Assembly (NCBI RefSeq): GCF_030247195.1
Contig: NC_080670.1
Location: 164,310,080-164,374,079, forward strand
DNA length: 64,000 nt
DNA from: Topomyia yanbarensis
Taxonomy: Eukaryota; Arthropoda; Insecta; Diptera; Culicidae
Direction: 5' to 3'
The translations under genes were made by a program, and so were the position numbers. The stretch's first letter is position 1. Each line of letters begins with the position of its first letter. The notes under the pieces are model-generated. The model did not search any database, was not told the DNA's origin, and worked only from the letters and a program-made list of their open reading frames with translations. Of this stretch, positions 1 to 12,495 are shown one piece after another.

Positions 1-2256
1 AAAAGCCGGTTTTTCATATTGAGCGGAATAGCGATCTTTATTAACGTAAATGCAAAATAATTGATTTCTCCATATAAAATCCCATACAAACTTTGAACGC
101 AATGCGCAAACCCGGGAAGCAACCGACAGCTCCTAAATTTTTCACATGCATTTGGGATCACAAAAGGAACTCAAAAAGTGCTGTGCTGAAATATATCTCT
201 AATGGTCATATTATTACACTTAAAATTCGGAATGGAACCATCATTTTATATTCATCGTTACATTGTGTTATTTCTCATTCCTAATTGACTTGAACACAAA
301 AGTGAAAAAATAGCGGTTTTGACTTTTTTCACAAAAAATACTATAACTTGACGAATTATCAACCGATTTAAAAAAATCAAATTATTCTAAAAGTTGGAAG
401 AATGGTCTAGAAACGGTATGAAATGGAACTTCGATATTTTTGAACAAGTGCAATGATTTGGAAGAGTGAATATTGAAAAATCGGAAAAAAACCACGAAAT
501 ATGGCGGAAATTGAAATGAAAAAAAAAAAAAAATCTGACCAGTAATACACTGGTAACACACAACGCAAGTGCTACAGAAGTATTGTGCACGAATTATATT
601 TGCAGGCCAATATTTTGAAAATAGAAAGTAAAAAAATTAAAAATTAGCGCAAATGAGAGCGAAATTTTTTTCCACTTCAAAATTAAATTAAAATAATTGA
701 ATCAATGATTGGATACGATTACATAATACTAATTATTATTTACGGACAACTGATATTTAAACCACACACTTAGAAAAAAAATGAAAACTACATTAGACGT
801 ACAATTAGATTTCGCTGGTCGGTAGTTTTTTGACGAAATATTTTGGTAAATGTAAAAATAACTGATGTTCCGGTAAACATGACTTGTTTTACGGAAATTT
901 CGTAAAAAGATACGAACAGTTAGTTATATTCAATCGGTTTTTATCAAATTCGTCAAATAAAAATACAATTCTTTCGGTAAAATCGGTAAATTCCTGCATA
1001 CGGTAAAAAATTACCGATCGAATTGCAAAACTAGCTCTCAATTACCAAATTTCGGTAACCCAAATAAATAAACTGCCAAAACGTGGCCATTTCTAAAAAT
1101 GTAAATTTTATAGCTACCGATTTTGCTAGTTAGTGCTAGTGACGGTGGAAAACAAACCGGAAATGCAGTAAGTCTTGCAGCAGCAGAAGAAGTAAGACGA
1201 GCACCGCAGCGAGATGGCCCGTCAGAAATCCTTTATTAAGAAACCAATCTTGCTTCTTGAACTTGCACGCAATTATTATTAATTGTAATTGCAAGATTCA
1301 AATAAAGGGGAAAATATAAGGAGATGCAAACATATGGTCGTATAAATTAAAACAAATCCGAAATCTCTTTGAATTCAGAAGGTTTCCATTCTAAATAAAA
1401 ACAAATAACACCGGAATAGTCCGTTAGCTTGTGTGTCTGTATGTATGTGTGTGTGAAACCTATCCCATCTCCCACTGGCTGGCAACGGTTTACAGAAAAA
1501 AGATGTTTGCATGCATTTATATGCATGCAAATAACTTTATGCATGCATTTTATATCCATGCAAATAATTTGATTCCAGGATTTGGGTAGGTGCTAGCTCA
1601 ATTGATTTTCCGATTACCCATTTCGTATAGAGGGTAAACCGTGTTCCGAGGCAATCGTTTCATCAACCACCCCCGCCTTAATGTAATGTTTGTATCAAAT
1701 GGATTTTAACATTACAATAAGACTTTCGATTCCTTACATGAGGTAAGAAATCGACATGTATTTAGTGTATTTAATTGAATATAATATAATTGATATATAA
1801 ATTAGAATATATGTATAGAAAAATATACCAGATTTTCAATTTTACCAATGATACACAGAGAACTTCATGCAGTCTTCGACAGCATATTCCTCCATCCGTA
1901 CCGCACGCATTGGACATACTCGGTCCATCCATCCGACGAATACTCACCAGAAGTACACTCCATAAAATACATAAAAATCACAGCAGAATAAGAGACCGAA
2001 ATAGAAAACATGGAAGGTCTGCATGTCTGTTTCTCAGTATGCACCGAGAAACAAAAACACGCAGAGCCCACACAGCTCCTACTCATGTCGCTCACACCCC
2101 GCCGCGATTCTCATGAACCCCACAGAATACACCTTCAGCAAGCACCCAACGAGTGAACAGGCCGAATACTCCCAACGCACAAATTCCACAGCGGAAAGAA
2201 CGAGACAGGGGAAAAACTGCCATCGATGATCAAATAAAGCTCTCCGTGTAGTGTGC
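1..2256. other. AT-rich region without a recognised gene
   Basis: No convincing coding sequence is visible; the short open frames lack domains and splice support. Positions about 830-1075 contain many copies of CGGTAA/TTACCG in both orientations, which suggests a degraded inverted-repeat element, but I could not define its ends. Positions 1508-1562 hold ATGCAT palindromes, listed separately. The stretch 1860-2230 is less AT-rich but carries no feature I recognise. It abuts the hAT element that starts at 2265. Confidence 0.5.
1504..1562. repeat. cluster of ATGCAT palindromes and octamer-like sites
   Basis: The segment contains TGCATGCA twice plus further ATGCAT steps, and 1505-1531 forms a near-perfect palindrome around TTTATA. 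Two ATGCAAAT octamers (the classical POU/Oct-type motif) lie at about 1524 and 1556. This is seen directly. Whether it binds anything is unknown, and simple-sequence drift is an adequate alternative. Confidence 0.35.
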
Positions 2257-2859
2257 ATCAGAATTAGAGATGGGCGGGTATGGATTTTTTCGTACCCGGA
2301 CCCGACCCGAACCCGAATATTATTTTTGTAAGCTTACCCGAACCCGACCCGTACCCGGATTTTATAAAAATATAAAACCCGAACCCGACCCGTACCCGGG
2401 CCGGTAAAAAAAAATCCGAACCCGAACCCGACCCGTACCCGACCCGAACCCGACCCGCATCCAAATTAAAATAAATTAAAAACCGTGTCCGACCCGAACC
2501 CGATTTTCAATAAATAAATTTAACCTATTTGATTCGAAAGAGTAGGGAAGCCCGGTGCTAGTTGGCGGAATTTTCATTTTTTATCTCTTTTATTTAAGTA
2601 GATTGTGCATTATTGAAAAATATTATCATTCACGTAATAGAATAAAACTCACCGGAAATAACACAAATTCCACAACATTAAAGAAATTCGTTTATTACGT
2701 TTGAAAACTGTCACCCATGATTTTTACAAAATAAAATGAATTGCAACATATGAAAACATATTTTACATAATTTGTGGTAAAAAACGAGAGATGTCTAATA
2801 GAAACGAAGCCAAAGGAACTCTTCCAACTTATACCTTCCGCAAACAGGCCCGGGCTCTT

Positions 2860-3110
2860 CTATTACACTAGTTTACCAATTTTCTGGTAATTGCAGTAAG
2901 CTAAGAAAAAAGGCATTTTCAATGTCAGTTTTGGGTCGCTGAACGCGAAAATCATATCCATTTTCTTTTTCGTAGTTTTTGAGCTTTTTGAAAAACGTGT
3001 TTTTGGAACTTTTTGTAGTCTTAGGAAAAAAAATTTCCAATAACATAATCGACCCACCATTCGAAAGGTTTTGATGTGCCAATAACAAAAATGTATAACA
3101 TGTTCGGATT
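2860..3110 (-). repeat. fragment of a dispersed repeat shared with 27.7-29.9 kb
   Basis: Read on the minus strand, this segment shares successive landmarks with the 27.8-29.9 kb region: a stretch around a few-bp pattern CATTCGAAAGG, a run encoding -FSDPKLT- in one frame, and GTTTTTGAG-type A/T-rich motifs. The same order of landmarks recurs at about 28990-29230 and 29710-29920. It is an old, non-coding-looking interspersed repeat. I cannot assign it to a named family. Confidence 0.4.
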
Positions 3111-5271
3111 AAATATCAACAACTTAAGGGGTTAAGAGCGACCAAAGTCAAAAAAGTAATTTATTGTAAATTATTCATTTTTAGTAACAATTCAGAAAAA
3201 AGTCTTTTAAAATCTTATGTGACAGAGAAACTCTTTACATAAATTTAAAGCCTAAGAGTAGCCTTTATATAAAATATTTCAGCCATTAATTCTCGGAATC
3301 ATTTCACATTCAATGATGTATTGATGACATGTTTTGGTCGACAAAGGTATTCGAAGGGTTAGGCCAAACGAACCTCAGATATTATCAGGGATGCTGAAAA
3401 CGCCCCGCCAGTAAGGAAAAGAATCGCAGTCCGCACTGGTTAATTGCGTGCGCAGGATTCGATGAGCACGTGTTGAGAATGATTTTTCTTTCATTATCTT
3501 TTTTTACAAATATATTGAAAACATCCACGACTTTGTTAAACTTTGTTGTTCTAAAACTCGCATCATTGTATCACAGACAAACAGACATAACACTCTAAAA
3601 TTCACCATCGCTCATGTTGAAAACAATAATTTTATGAATATGTTAGTGTGCAGGAACGCCACACTTTGAGTGGTGGCGTTAGTGTATACTCTTTGAAGTT
3701 CGCGCGTAGTAGTCGGGTAAATAACAGTAAAATGGGTCTCCGGTGAGAGTTTGTGTTGTCAAAATAGAACAAGTGTAACAATCAGAAAATCATTTTTCGG
3801 TTTCCACGTGCTTCTTCCATGTAATACCTATATAAATAGTTTTTCAAATCTTCAATAATACAATAGATTTGTTTTCAGTTGTGTAGTTTAGGTGCAACTT
3901 TGTTGCTCGGACGAACTGATGGAATGATCAATCTCGAAGATATCAAAGAAGATAGGCAAAAAATAGTCTATTGTGTGCCGATCACTTCCAGTCGATGGCT
4001 TCAAAAAATCCTTTACATCCTCGAATCGAAAAGGGTAAGCTGGAATCATTGGATTAAATTAACGATAATCAACTCATGCTGTTTTAGATTGCGAGATGAG
4101 TTGCTTTCAATAATTTTTACTTTTACTTTAGTTACTATATGCAGTAAATTTGGCTAGGCAATTTTGGATTTAGGGTAAAGCTTGGGGATGGCTTCAAAGG
4201 TGAAAGATGCTGCTGGCAACCTGTATGAGATGGAGAGCCTAGATGTAATTGCAGAACGCGCTGCAGATAAAGTATGCGAAACAAATATTTTCAATAACGT
4301 GGATCAATACACGACGACAAGAAGATTTTTTTTGTAAATGCAAAACCAGATGATCGAACTGCAACGGAGTTTAGTTTATTTAGTTTTATTTATTATTTCT
4401 TTGTATAACTCTCAGTTTAATCATAAATAAAAAGCAATTAACAACTATATCGTAGCATAATTAAATTCTCAAACGTCTTTCCTGTCAGATGTAAGTATAT
4501 ATTTTTGAGGACCCTACCCTACATCTACCCTAAAAACGAAGATTAAGAACTAAAGAAAGACACATACGTTATTTTTCAATCCCTGATTATTCTTTGTTTG
4601 ACACTTGCATTCGGCTTATGATACTTTACAAACAGTAATAGTTAAAGCAAATTTTAAAGTGCAGATAAATTATAATTGTTACAGTTTAATAAATGTTTTA
4701 AACTTGCGAACAGTAAAGCCATCTTCCTGATCATTACAAACATCGCATATTGTGGGCGAAATTATGCTGCAACAAGATAATGAAAGTTTCAGCGATGGGA
4801 ACAAGTATATCTGTTTACTTTCCACATAAATGAAATCTTTGATTCAACGGTATATCATTTCCGCACCAATCGTAAAATATATTTTCGGAAGTGTAACTTT
4901 ACGTATAAAAAGGTTCTCTTTGTGATGATTATGCCCAACATACAGATGCCTTTCAAACAAACAAACTTTTACTATGAAACTTTTACTTGGCAACGACGAC
5001 CAGCGTCGCTATCTTCGACGAGGTGAGTAAAGAAGTTGAGCAGGAATGACGATAGGTAGCGCTAGTGGCAAGTAAAAAGGACTTCATAAATATGATCAAT
5101 AGAAATTTTGTCGTTTTGTTCAATGTGTTATGTCTGTTTGTCTGTGATTGTATCTAGTACAACACCCTTAAAATCTCCAGCAAAATCACGTTTGAGCATC
5201 AGCGGCTGCTCATTTTGGGAGCTATTCACGTGAATACCAGAAGGTTGAACTTGTGCGTCGAGCCAATAGAC

Positions 5272-5506
5272 CAGCGGTTTTCAATCTTTTTCGTACCACG
5301 AACCCCTTATAAATCACCCTGGGTCGCTGCGGACCCCCGCGGATAAACATCGATTTTGTATGCTATCAATATGTTGTTTTCAGTTTTTTAGGAGAAATAC
5401 TTGAAATTTCAATCTGCACTCGGAGAATATATTTTTCTTCGCGGACCCACTAGCAACGACTTCACGGACCCCTAGGGGTCCGCAGACCGCAGGTTGAGAA
5501 TCACTG
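5272..5506. mobile_element. hAT MITE, nested
   Basis: 235-bp element with ends CAGCGGTTTTCAATC and the complement of GGTTGAGAATCACTG, flanked by a perfect 8-bp duplication, CAATAGAC, at 5264-5271 and 5507-5514. CAGYGGTTCTCAACC-type ends are typical of hAT MITEs. It lies inside the larger hAT at 2265-6549 and therefore inserted later. The copy at 20566-20787 is the same family in opposite orientation, sharing the interior ATAAACATCGATTTT and the GGGTCCG-type ends. Confidence 0.92.
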
Positions 5507-6557
5507 CAATAGACGATTTGAAAAAGGTTTTTTCAACATAGTTTTTGAACGTTGCGACGCAGGCTTTTTGTGACGTTGTGTATGGCTTTCCGGAATATTC
5601 AATACAACACATACGAAAACGTTCAAGTGGAAAAGCTTATTTTCGACTGAAAGTGTGATTGGGTGAAAATTACATAGTTCCTATGTTTACTTAGTGTCTC
5701 ATAACATCCGTGATGTGAGGACATTTTTTCCAATACTACCTTTCCGTAAAATCGGGGTATATTTGAGCTTATATGAGACCTCTTTTAGTAAATGTGCGAT
5801 GAGATTAATTCTCCCAAAAATCTAAACAAACATCAATTTTATTACAAACATTTAGCGAGTTATCTTGCAATTGAGAAAGGTACAATTTATCAGCATATTT
5901 TGGATCAATTGGAATAATCTCGTGTAAGCATATACATGTGAACATTGCTTCTTAAATAAACTTTTGTAGTAACCCTAAACATTTTTGCCAATAAAATCAT
6001 AAAAAATCTACAATTTTTGATGTTTGGTGGTTAATTTAGACTATTTTCCTTGAACAGATCGATAGAAGTCATACACTACATATCTTTCCCATGTACTTGT
6101 TTTTCTTTTTGAATAGTGGAATGAAGGAAATTTACAACATTAATACTTCAAAAATGCTCGAGAAACTTCACAAAAAGCGATAAATGATTCCCTGTTTTAT
6201 TGAACAGCAAAATTTTTCAAACGATGATGAACTTCCAGTTCAAAATCTCCCGGATAGTCCCGTTCACTCGATACACGCTCCTGGAAAATTATGTTTGTTT
6301 TAATATTTTTCTACGGGGATAAGTTATCATTTTTTGATTTAAAGGAAAAGGTCATCCACACATTCAAGAACGGGTAAGTGCACAATTTTTCGAAAAAACC
6401 CGACCCGACCCGTACCCGGAATAACTATTTTTTAATGTACCCGACCCGACCCGTACCCGGTGATAACAAAACCCGAACCCGCCCCGGTTCCTACGGGTAC
6501 GGGTTCGGGTCGGGTATCGGGTAAAAATACCCGTACCCGCCCATCTCTAATCAGAAT

Positions 6558-7216
6558 ATATTGGCTTTGTGCCTTGTAGTGTGCATACGCACTTTTCAGT
6601 GGGTTCGTCCGTCTCACTTTTGTAATTAGGTTTTTTACTGAAACAGTTAACCTCACTTTTCTTGACAGTTTACATGGACTTAGTATAATTTGTAGATGAC
6701 TAGATTCGCTCGAAGCAAATAAGTCCATGTAAACAGTACAAGCAATAAGTGTTCATTTTTGACAGTTTGCTTGTGACGTCACCGGTATCAATCTATTAGA
6801 TTATCAGGAACAAATGACCGGGCGGAAAAAGTAGCTTGAGCCTTAATCTGACTCACAGTTTTCACATGTAAAACTTGTACGCATGCTGAAGTGCGTGGTG
6901 TCCCAACCAATACGACACGCTTGTCCCAACCTATTTTTCGAAGAAAAAAATTCCAATGAAGCAGACGCGAAACCCTGATCGGAATAACATTTCAGTTACT
7001 TCTTAACACTTTAAAATTATTTACGTTGTAATTTCGATGAAAAATATTCAATTTAAGATAGCCCAAAAATCAGCACAGCAAAAGATTTTACGCTCGTTTT
7101 TTCACACTGCTCAGTGCAGCTGTGACAAGAATGAACTTCAACTTGGTATAAAAAGCTATCCCAACCTATACGACAATCCCTTATGTATTGACCCGTGATC
7201 ATCGATACTAGTGAGA
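6558..7216. other. spacer between two hAT elements, with a 15-bp hairpin
   Basis: No gene is seen. 6668-6682 and 6720-6734 are perfect 15-bp inverted repeats (GTTTACATGGACTTA and its complement), each bordered on the outside by ACAGT, which may mark a 5-bp direct repeat of a minute inverted-repeat insertion. The motif TCCCAACC with nearby TACGACA occurs at about 6901-6945 and again at 7155-7175, suggesting a second short repeat. Confidence 0.4.
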
Positions 7217-7224
7217 TTAAAGAC

Positions 7225-9354
7225 TAGGGTTGTGGTACCGGGAATACTGGTACCGAAAATCCCGGGAATACAGACCCATTTTTGGTACCGTAATACCGGC
7301 ACTGAACAAAAGCCAGTACCGGTATTTTCGGAACTATACAATTTTTTATGACAAATAGGGTGATGAGCCTATTTTGGCACCATTAGGGAGAGGGTCGCAC
7401 TATTTTTTGAACAACTTTAAAAGAAGCCATATTATCTATAACCTTTCTCAGAATAAAGTATCAGTGTACTGTTACTTAAACATCTTTATAATGCTTACTT
7501 AGCAGAATTGCCTCAATTTTCAGCATAAATGCAAATAAATGTTCCATTCTGAGCATCTATTCCCACCTCAACGATCCAATTATCGCCTCATGGGTGTGCC
7601 AATTTCCACCTCATCGAAAAACAATCTAGTTGAAACGCAATGCCTCATATTCCATTTGCGTCGATTCTAACTAGGTATCCAGATCATGGACGCCAACATG
7701 TGATTTGTAAAACGAATCATTCTGCTTTTTTCAGCCGATCAAAACAAACGTAAACATCACGCACATCAATGAAACTCATCAGCTGTTAGTAGAAGAGCGC
7801 CCAGAATTGCACACGCAGAAAAAAAACCATTCGAAGGTTAGCAACTGGAATGACAAGTTTCACATCACACATTGCTTTCTCGCAATCCGAATTGTATGTG
7901 CAGATGAAAATAAAATATCTGCAATCAACAATTAGTTGAATAACTTGAAGTAATTGATTACTTATACCTGAAATTGCATTACATTATATTTACAAGTTCA
8001 TGTTTTGGTTTGGCCGCACTGATAATTCTTTTCTGCATGATGGATACAAAAAGTTAGTTTTGATTGTGGTAGTGTATCAGCAAAACATGCCAATAATAGG
8101 AACCCCCGTATTTAGTTTTATCCTATTATAACACTAGGCCTATTCTAGTGTTTGACGAGTGATTTTAAAGTGAAATTATCATAAAAAGGTTCTCCAACTA
8201 AAATAAAGGTATGTATCAGTGCAATGTTTAATATATTTGTGCTGGAATAACGAGATATGAGGCGGTAAATGCTGGCTCATAAGTGTTTATTTTGCTAAGC
8301 GCCGTTGCATCCAGTTTTGGTTCACTACGTGAGTGAGGCGGATTAGTAGATATTTCAATAAGGTGATTTTGTTTTAATTAAAAGTTGGATTTAGAGGATA
8401 GTTCTAAATACATATGTGCACAACAAATAAAGAATATAACTTGAGCTTATTTTTTCTCACCTGTTTTAGCCAAATCGATAGTGTCATTATCTCATATGCT
8501 TGGTTCGAAACCAAGGGGTACGAAATAGGGTCACAATAGGCTCTACTGCCATAATAGGCACATCACCCTATGTTGACTCTGCAGGGGGATCTGTTTCAAA
8601 ATATCGGTCTGCAAGATAACGTTTAATTATATTAATTTGCCTTCTAGATAAATCGTTGAGATAACACCTTTGTGTGGTAATGAGGTGGGGCCATCATCAT
8701 AATAATTCTAGAAGTTAAAGTTTTATTAGCGATATTCTGATTGGTTTCCATTATTCACTGGGTGGCGCGTAATAAGGCTGTCTGTATTTGGTTTGCTCTT
8801 AAACCTTTGTCTATAAAAGAACGAACAGCGATTTAGTAGCTTAAAGTTTTAGACTTGGTGAACTGTTTCAAATGGGGCGATTTGTAATTATTGGTGATCG
8901 GAAAATTCTGCAAAACTCCATAGTTTACAGGAAAGCAAGGAGCCTTGATATGCATTAGAGAATAGTAGACAAACGACATAAAGGTCGAAACCAATTTCCA
9001 GACAATCGAGAGAGGAAATGCGATTAACCTGCTCGGATTTACTGCCATTCTCGTTTTAATAATAGGGTTTCATACATTTACCATCTGTTCAAGTCGACGA
9101 AAGTCGCACCACTTAGCAGTTATTGATTTCAAAGTGGCCTAGTTTTCGAAATAAAAGAAGGTGCCCTATACGAAAAATATCATCTGTGAAATGAGTCTTG
9201 CCATTCCGAAGCAATTAAAAACAATAAACATGTTTTTCGATCAGCACAAATTACTTTACTTTACTTACTGGTACTTTACTGGTATTACCGGTACTGAGGG
9301 TTTCAGTACCGTAGTACCGGTTCTCGCCAAAAATAGTCGGTACTGCGAACCCTA
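7225..9354. mobile_element. hAT-superfamily element with GTACCGG-rich ends
   Basis: Ends TAGGGTTGTGGTACC and the complement of GGTACTGCGAACCCTA, flanked by a perfect 8-bp duplication, TTAAAGAC, at 7217-7224 and 9355-9362. Subterminal regions on both sides carry many GGTACCG/CGGTACC and GGTAT/ATACC repeats, a common arrangement of transposase-binding sites in hAT elements. The length is 2130 bp with no transposase, so it is a non-autonomous derivative. A TA-flanked element is nested at 7358-8568, leaving about 900 bp of original hAT sequence. Confidence 0.9.
7358..8568. mobile_element. TA-flanked inverted-repeat element, GGGTGATG ends
   Basis: Begins GGGTGATGAGCCTATTTTGG and ends with the complement of GGGTGATGTGCCTATTATGG, flanked by TA on both sides (7356-7357, 8569-8570). 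The same termini bound the 319-bp element at 58124-58442, so they define one family with TA target duplication (Tc1/mariner-like target choice). The 1211-bp interior shows no transposase. Near the right end GGGTCACAATAGGCTC (from about 8528) looks like an internal, partial repetition of the terminus. Confidence 0.8.
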
Positions 9355-9551
9355 TTAAAGACGTACTGGGACTGATCTCCGGTCAACTACTCATTTTTAT
9401 GCTTGTGTTTTCACGTCTAAATCGGTTCGCACCCTCTCATTCTACTACTATCAACAGAAAGCTGATAGCTAATTTTCGGTTACTCGAAAACAAATACATA
9501 GTCTTACTAATATAATAAATTAATACACCTATAGTGCAATAAATTGTCAGT

Positions 9552-9557
9552 TTTATT
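9552..9557 (-). promoter_or_regulatory. poly(A) signal of BORCS5
   Basis: AATAAA on the minus strand, about 120 bp downstream of the BORCS5 stop codon (9679-9681). Position and strand fit the 3' end of that transcript. Confidence 0.6.
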
Positions 9558-9678
9558 TTCCTTAAATAACCCAGAACATTATAAGCATGCAAGCAACGAA
9601 ATCTAGTGCACAATATTACTACCTATATACTATTTACACATACTGAATGATCGACGTTGCCATTCTGGCCTTTACCAA

Positions 9679-10143
9679 CTATTCCGTTTTCCACACGAAC
9701 GGCTCCAATCGGTCCTCTACGTCGAGCAGATTATTCAAATACTCCATGCTTTCAATGTTCTGATTGAGAATGTCATTACATCTGGTTAGCTGCTGCGATA
9801 TGAGCCGCACCTTGGAAAATGTCTCCGCGTAGGAGGTATAGAGTTTCTGCTTCTGCACCAGCTGCGCCAGCGCGCTGGAGATTTCTTGGTCCACCTAAAA
9901 CAGAAAAAAACAACAACAAAAGTAAATTGGGGCGATTTAATTGCAGTCACCTACCTCTTTAATCTTGTTTGTAATCTGGTGCTGCTCAGCTCCGACCTGG
10001 GTGGCACAGGTGTTGAAATGCGTCTGCAATCGGCTGCACATGTTCGCCATGTGCGATGGCTGGAGTCGTTCGAGCACCTCCGGATCACGATTAGCCGGCA
10101 GGGAAAGGGTACCTCGCATCACCGGTAGGAACTGTGGAATGCT
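9679..10143 (-). CDS. BORCS5 (lyspersin), coding exons 3 and 4
   Basis: Subunit of BORC, the lysosome-associated complex that recruits Arl8 and couples lysosomes to kinesins. Exon 3 is 10143-9955 (63 codons) and exon 4 is 9894-9679 (71 codons plus TAG), separated by a 60-bp intron with GTAGGT donor and TTTTAG acceptor. Exon 3 encodes the segment from SIPQFLPVMRGTLSL through NKIKE, and exon 4 starts VDQEISSALAQLV and ends EDRLEPFVWKTE. This matches the BORCS5 C-terminal half in order: an IPxFxPxxxG segment, a cysteine-containing helix, the KRIKE-like helix and a terminal ERLEPF motif. Heptad-like spacing predicts coiled coil. The remaining exons lie 30 kb away at 40180-40844. The preceding intron ends CAACAG before AGC at 10143. 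Confidence 0.88.
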
Positions 10144-10159
10144 CTGTTGATGAGACAAT

Positions 10160-12490
10160 TGAAAAAAGGAGGTTACGGATAAATGCGACCGATAAAAAGG
10201 GCAAAATGTGGACTGGTTTGGCGGAATTTTGTTTGCCCGTGTCTAATTCGCGAGCAAAACGTTTTTATCAAGTTTGACAACATCAGACAGTGTAAGACAG
10301 CGAATTGCGCAATTGTGAATTTTCTCGTTTTCGGGCTTCGTTTCGTGAAGGCTGATGTGTGATGCTGTAGTTGAAGAAATGGCCTTTGATCGTCACTAGA
10401 CGCATACTTTCGCTATCAGAAAATTTTCGCAATTCCTCGGAACGTGAAAAGATCGTTGCTACCAATATGGCTGTAGTAATGAGAAAAAGACACATAATAG
10501 CGTGAAAAGAGCAAACAGCATCTACATTCAGTAACTCCTTCATTTTTTTAACACCACTAACCTGAATCAGAGGAAAGTTACGTAACTAATTATCCAACAT
10601 ATTCACATTTGGCATTTTGAATTAAAATGAGGTGGCTATACAATTTCCACAACAGCTGTTAGTGAATAAGTTTAGGCAGTTTCAACATTATGTAAAGCAA
10701 TAAAATTGCATACATTTGCTTAGTCGATCATTTATCGCCTGGATATTCGTGCTACATTCTAGACCGCACAGTCTGAATCGCAGTACGAGGATCAAATTTT
10801 TCATTCCATTAACTAGCTTGGAAATATTCAAATCAAGCAAACGCCATACACAACCGATAACTAAAGTCATTTGGTTTGCTGGGGCGGCGAAGACATTTTA
10901 TTCAGCGCTAAATATGTACAATTTTAATTGCGCGGAGTTCACTCGAGTTACTCCGGCATTTTTTCCCCTAAACAGACCGGGCATAATGGTGCAGCTCGGT
11001 TACAATATTGTATACAGTCACCACGCGTTGTTTGAAGCAAGGTCGTAAATCTGCCTACAATGAATTAACAAGCACGGTGAACGAGTTTCGTCCGTAGGTG
11101 TTGTTTTTCGCCTCCACTTATAGTCTTGCCCAGAACTGTCGCGTCGTGTTTCAAGTAGGAAACTTCAGGCCATCTAACATTCAACAATTCATATATGTAT
11201 GATGTATCCAAATTAGGTACAGAGCTATTGAAGTTAGTAGAGTGGATATATTTCAGTGGAAGTTTGAATCTTCCTGAAAGTTATATGACTGTTCGAGATA
11301 CCAAGTTTCTTTACTTTATTTTTAAGAATTTGATCCAGAACTGCAAAACAGCACCACACCACAATAATAAAAAAAACTTGAGATAACTATCCATACCGGA
11401 ATAACGGAATTCTGAAATTACAATTTTTCAGAATATTGAAAATGAAATCACGCATAGATGCCACAATCGACAACAGAACAATAAAGTTGCACAGCATCGC
11501 TACTCACCTTCAGCACATCTGAATCCGAGGTACGCTGCACAGTAATTAATCAACCAAGTATTGCACTACATTTACCCACTGACTCGGTGGAATAGTAATG
11601 AGATAAGAATGTGCTACGAACGACAACGGATCGTTTGTTTACTCCCATTAAATCTCTTCCCACTAACAGATGGCCGGGCAAACATAGCATTTTGCTCTAT
11701 TACGCCATCGATGATCAAAACACTCAGTTCCACTTTCATATAGTTGTACGCGATACGACAGCACTTGGACGAAGGTTCAGTTTTCGCAAACCAGATATGG
11801 TAATAAGCCTATAATGCTTTTAATTAGGTTCTAATGCCGCTTTGTTTACCTGCGTATGGTATGCGCATCAGTTGTTCTAAAGCTGCCTTCAAGAAACACC
11901 AGTCGGTAAGATCAAAGAATTGGCCGTGGCAGCGTGCTAGATCAGGGTTTATTTTCAAATACAGAGGAAGACAGGGTAAAATGCAATACCAAAATACTCA
12001 TATCTTTGCACCAAAATATTAATTTGGATAATTTTAACAATGATATACTCTATCCAACATTTTCATCTACAATCGCAATCATGAAATATATTTGTCATAT
12101 TTTTTGCAGCAACTAAATAAACAAACGCTCACATACGCTAAAACCAATAAAACTTAGAGCAAAAAGGAAATAATTAGTGCTTTGGATGTCATTGACAGTT
12201 CTTTATAATATCAAAACTGTGGAGTATCTAGAATATATTTCGTTTATACTTAAAGCTAAGTCTGCATAGTATGGAACAGTAGTGATCATTATTGATTTTC
12301 CAAAACATTGCACTCTACGGTTAATGTAAGTAAACTTAAGGTAATTTCCACCAAGTGCAATATCGTTGTCTTGAACCAAATACTCAGAACAGATATTCCT
12401 CAAAAACCATCCTAGGAGTATTTCCTTATGGATTATTAGAAACTTGAGGTTACCAGCAGTTCAATGCGTGCACTATCTTTGAAATATATA
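10160..12490. other. intronic DNA, no gene recognised
   Basis: No open frame with a recognisable domain or consistent codon use. Stretches at about 10870-11160 are less AT-rich than the surroundings (for example GGGGCGGCGAAGAC and GTCGCGTCGTG) and could be regulatory DNA or an old repeat. I see no repeat boundaries. Confidence 0.4.
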
Positions 12491-12495
12491 AGAGA

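Larger units (their letters stand above)
2265..6549. mobile_element. hAT-superfamily DNA transposon, non-autonomous or decayed
   Basis: The ends are exact inverted repeats beginning TAGAGATGGGCGGGTA. The element is flanked by a perfect 8-bp target duplication, ATCAGAAT, at 2257-2264 and 6550-6557. An 8-bp duplication with TAGAG-type ends is diagnostic of hAT. Both subterminal regions (2275-2510 and 6395-6540) are packed with short CCCGAA/CCCGAC/CCCGTA repeats, which on the other strand are GGG-runs. The length is 4285 bp, yet no transposase with recognisable DDE or BED/hATC segments survives. The only notable open frame (3879-4157) has no known domain. A smaller hAT MITE is nested at 5272-5506. 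The internal stretch 2860-3110 belongs to a dispersed family also seen near 27.7-29.9 kb. Confidence 0.9.

Noticed and set aside
2264..2464. Gly/Ser/Val-rich minus-strand frame
   Set aside because: Translation of the CCCGAA/CCCGTA subterminal repeats of the hAT element; the same applies to 6432-6728.
3879..4157. 92-aa frame inside the large hAT, preceded by a TTTTCAG acceptor and followed by a GTAAGC donor
   Set aside because: It could be an exon of a lost transposase, but no hAT motif is present and no second exon was found.
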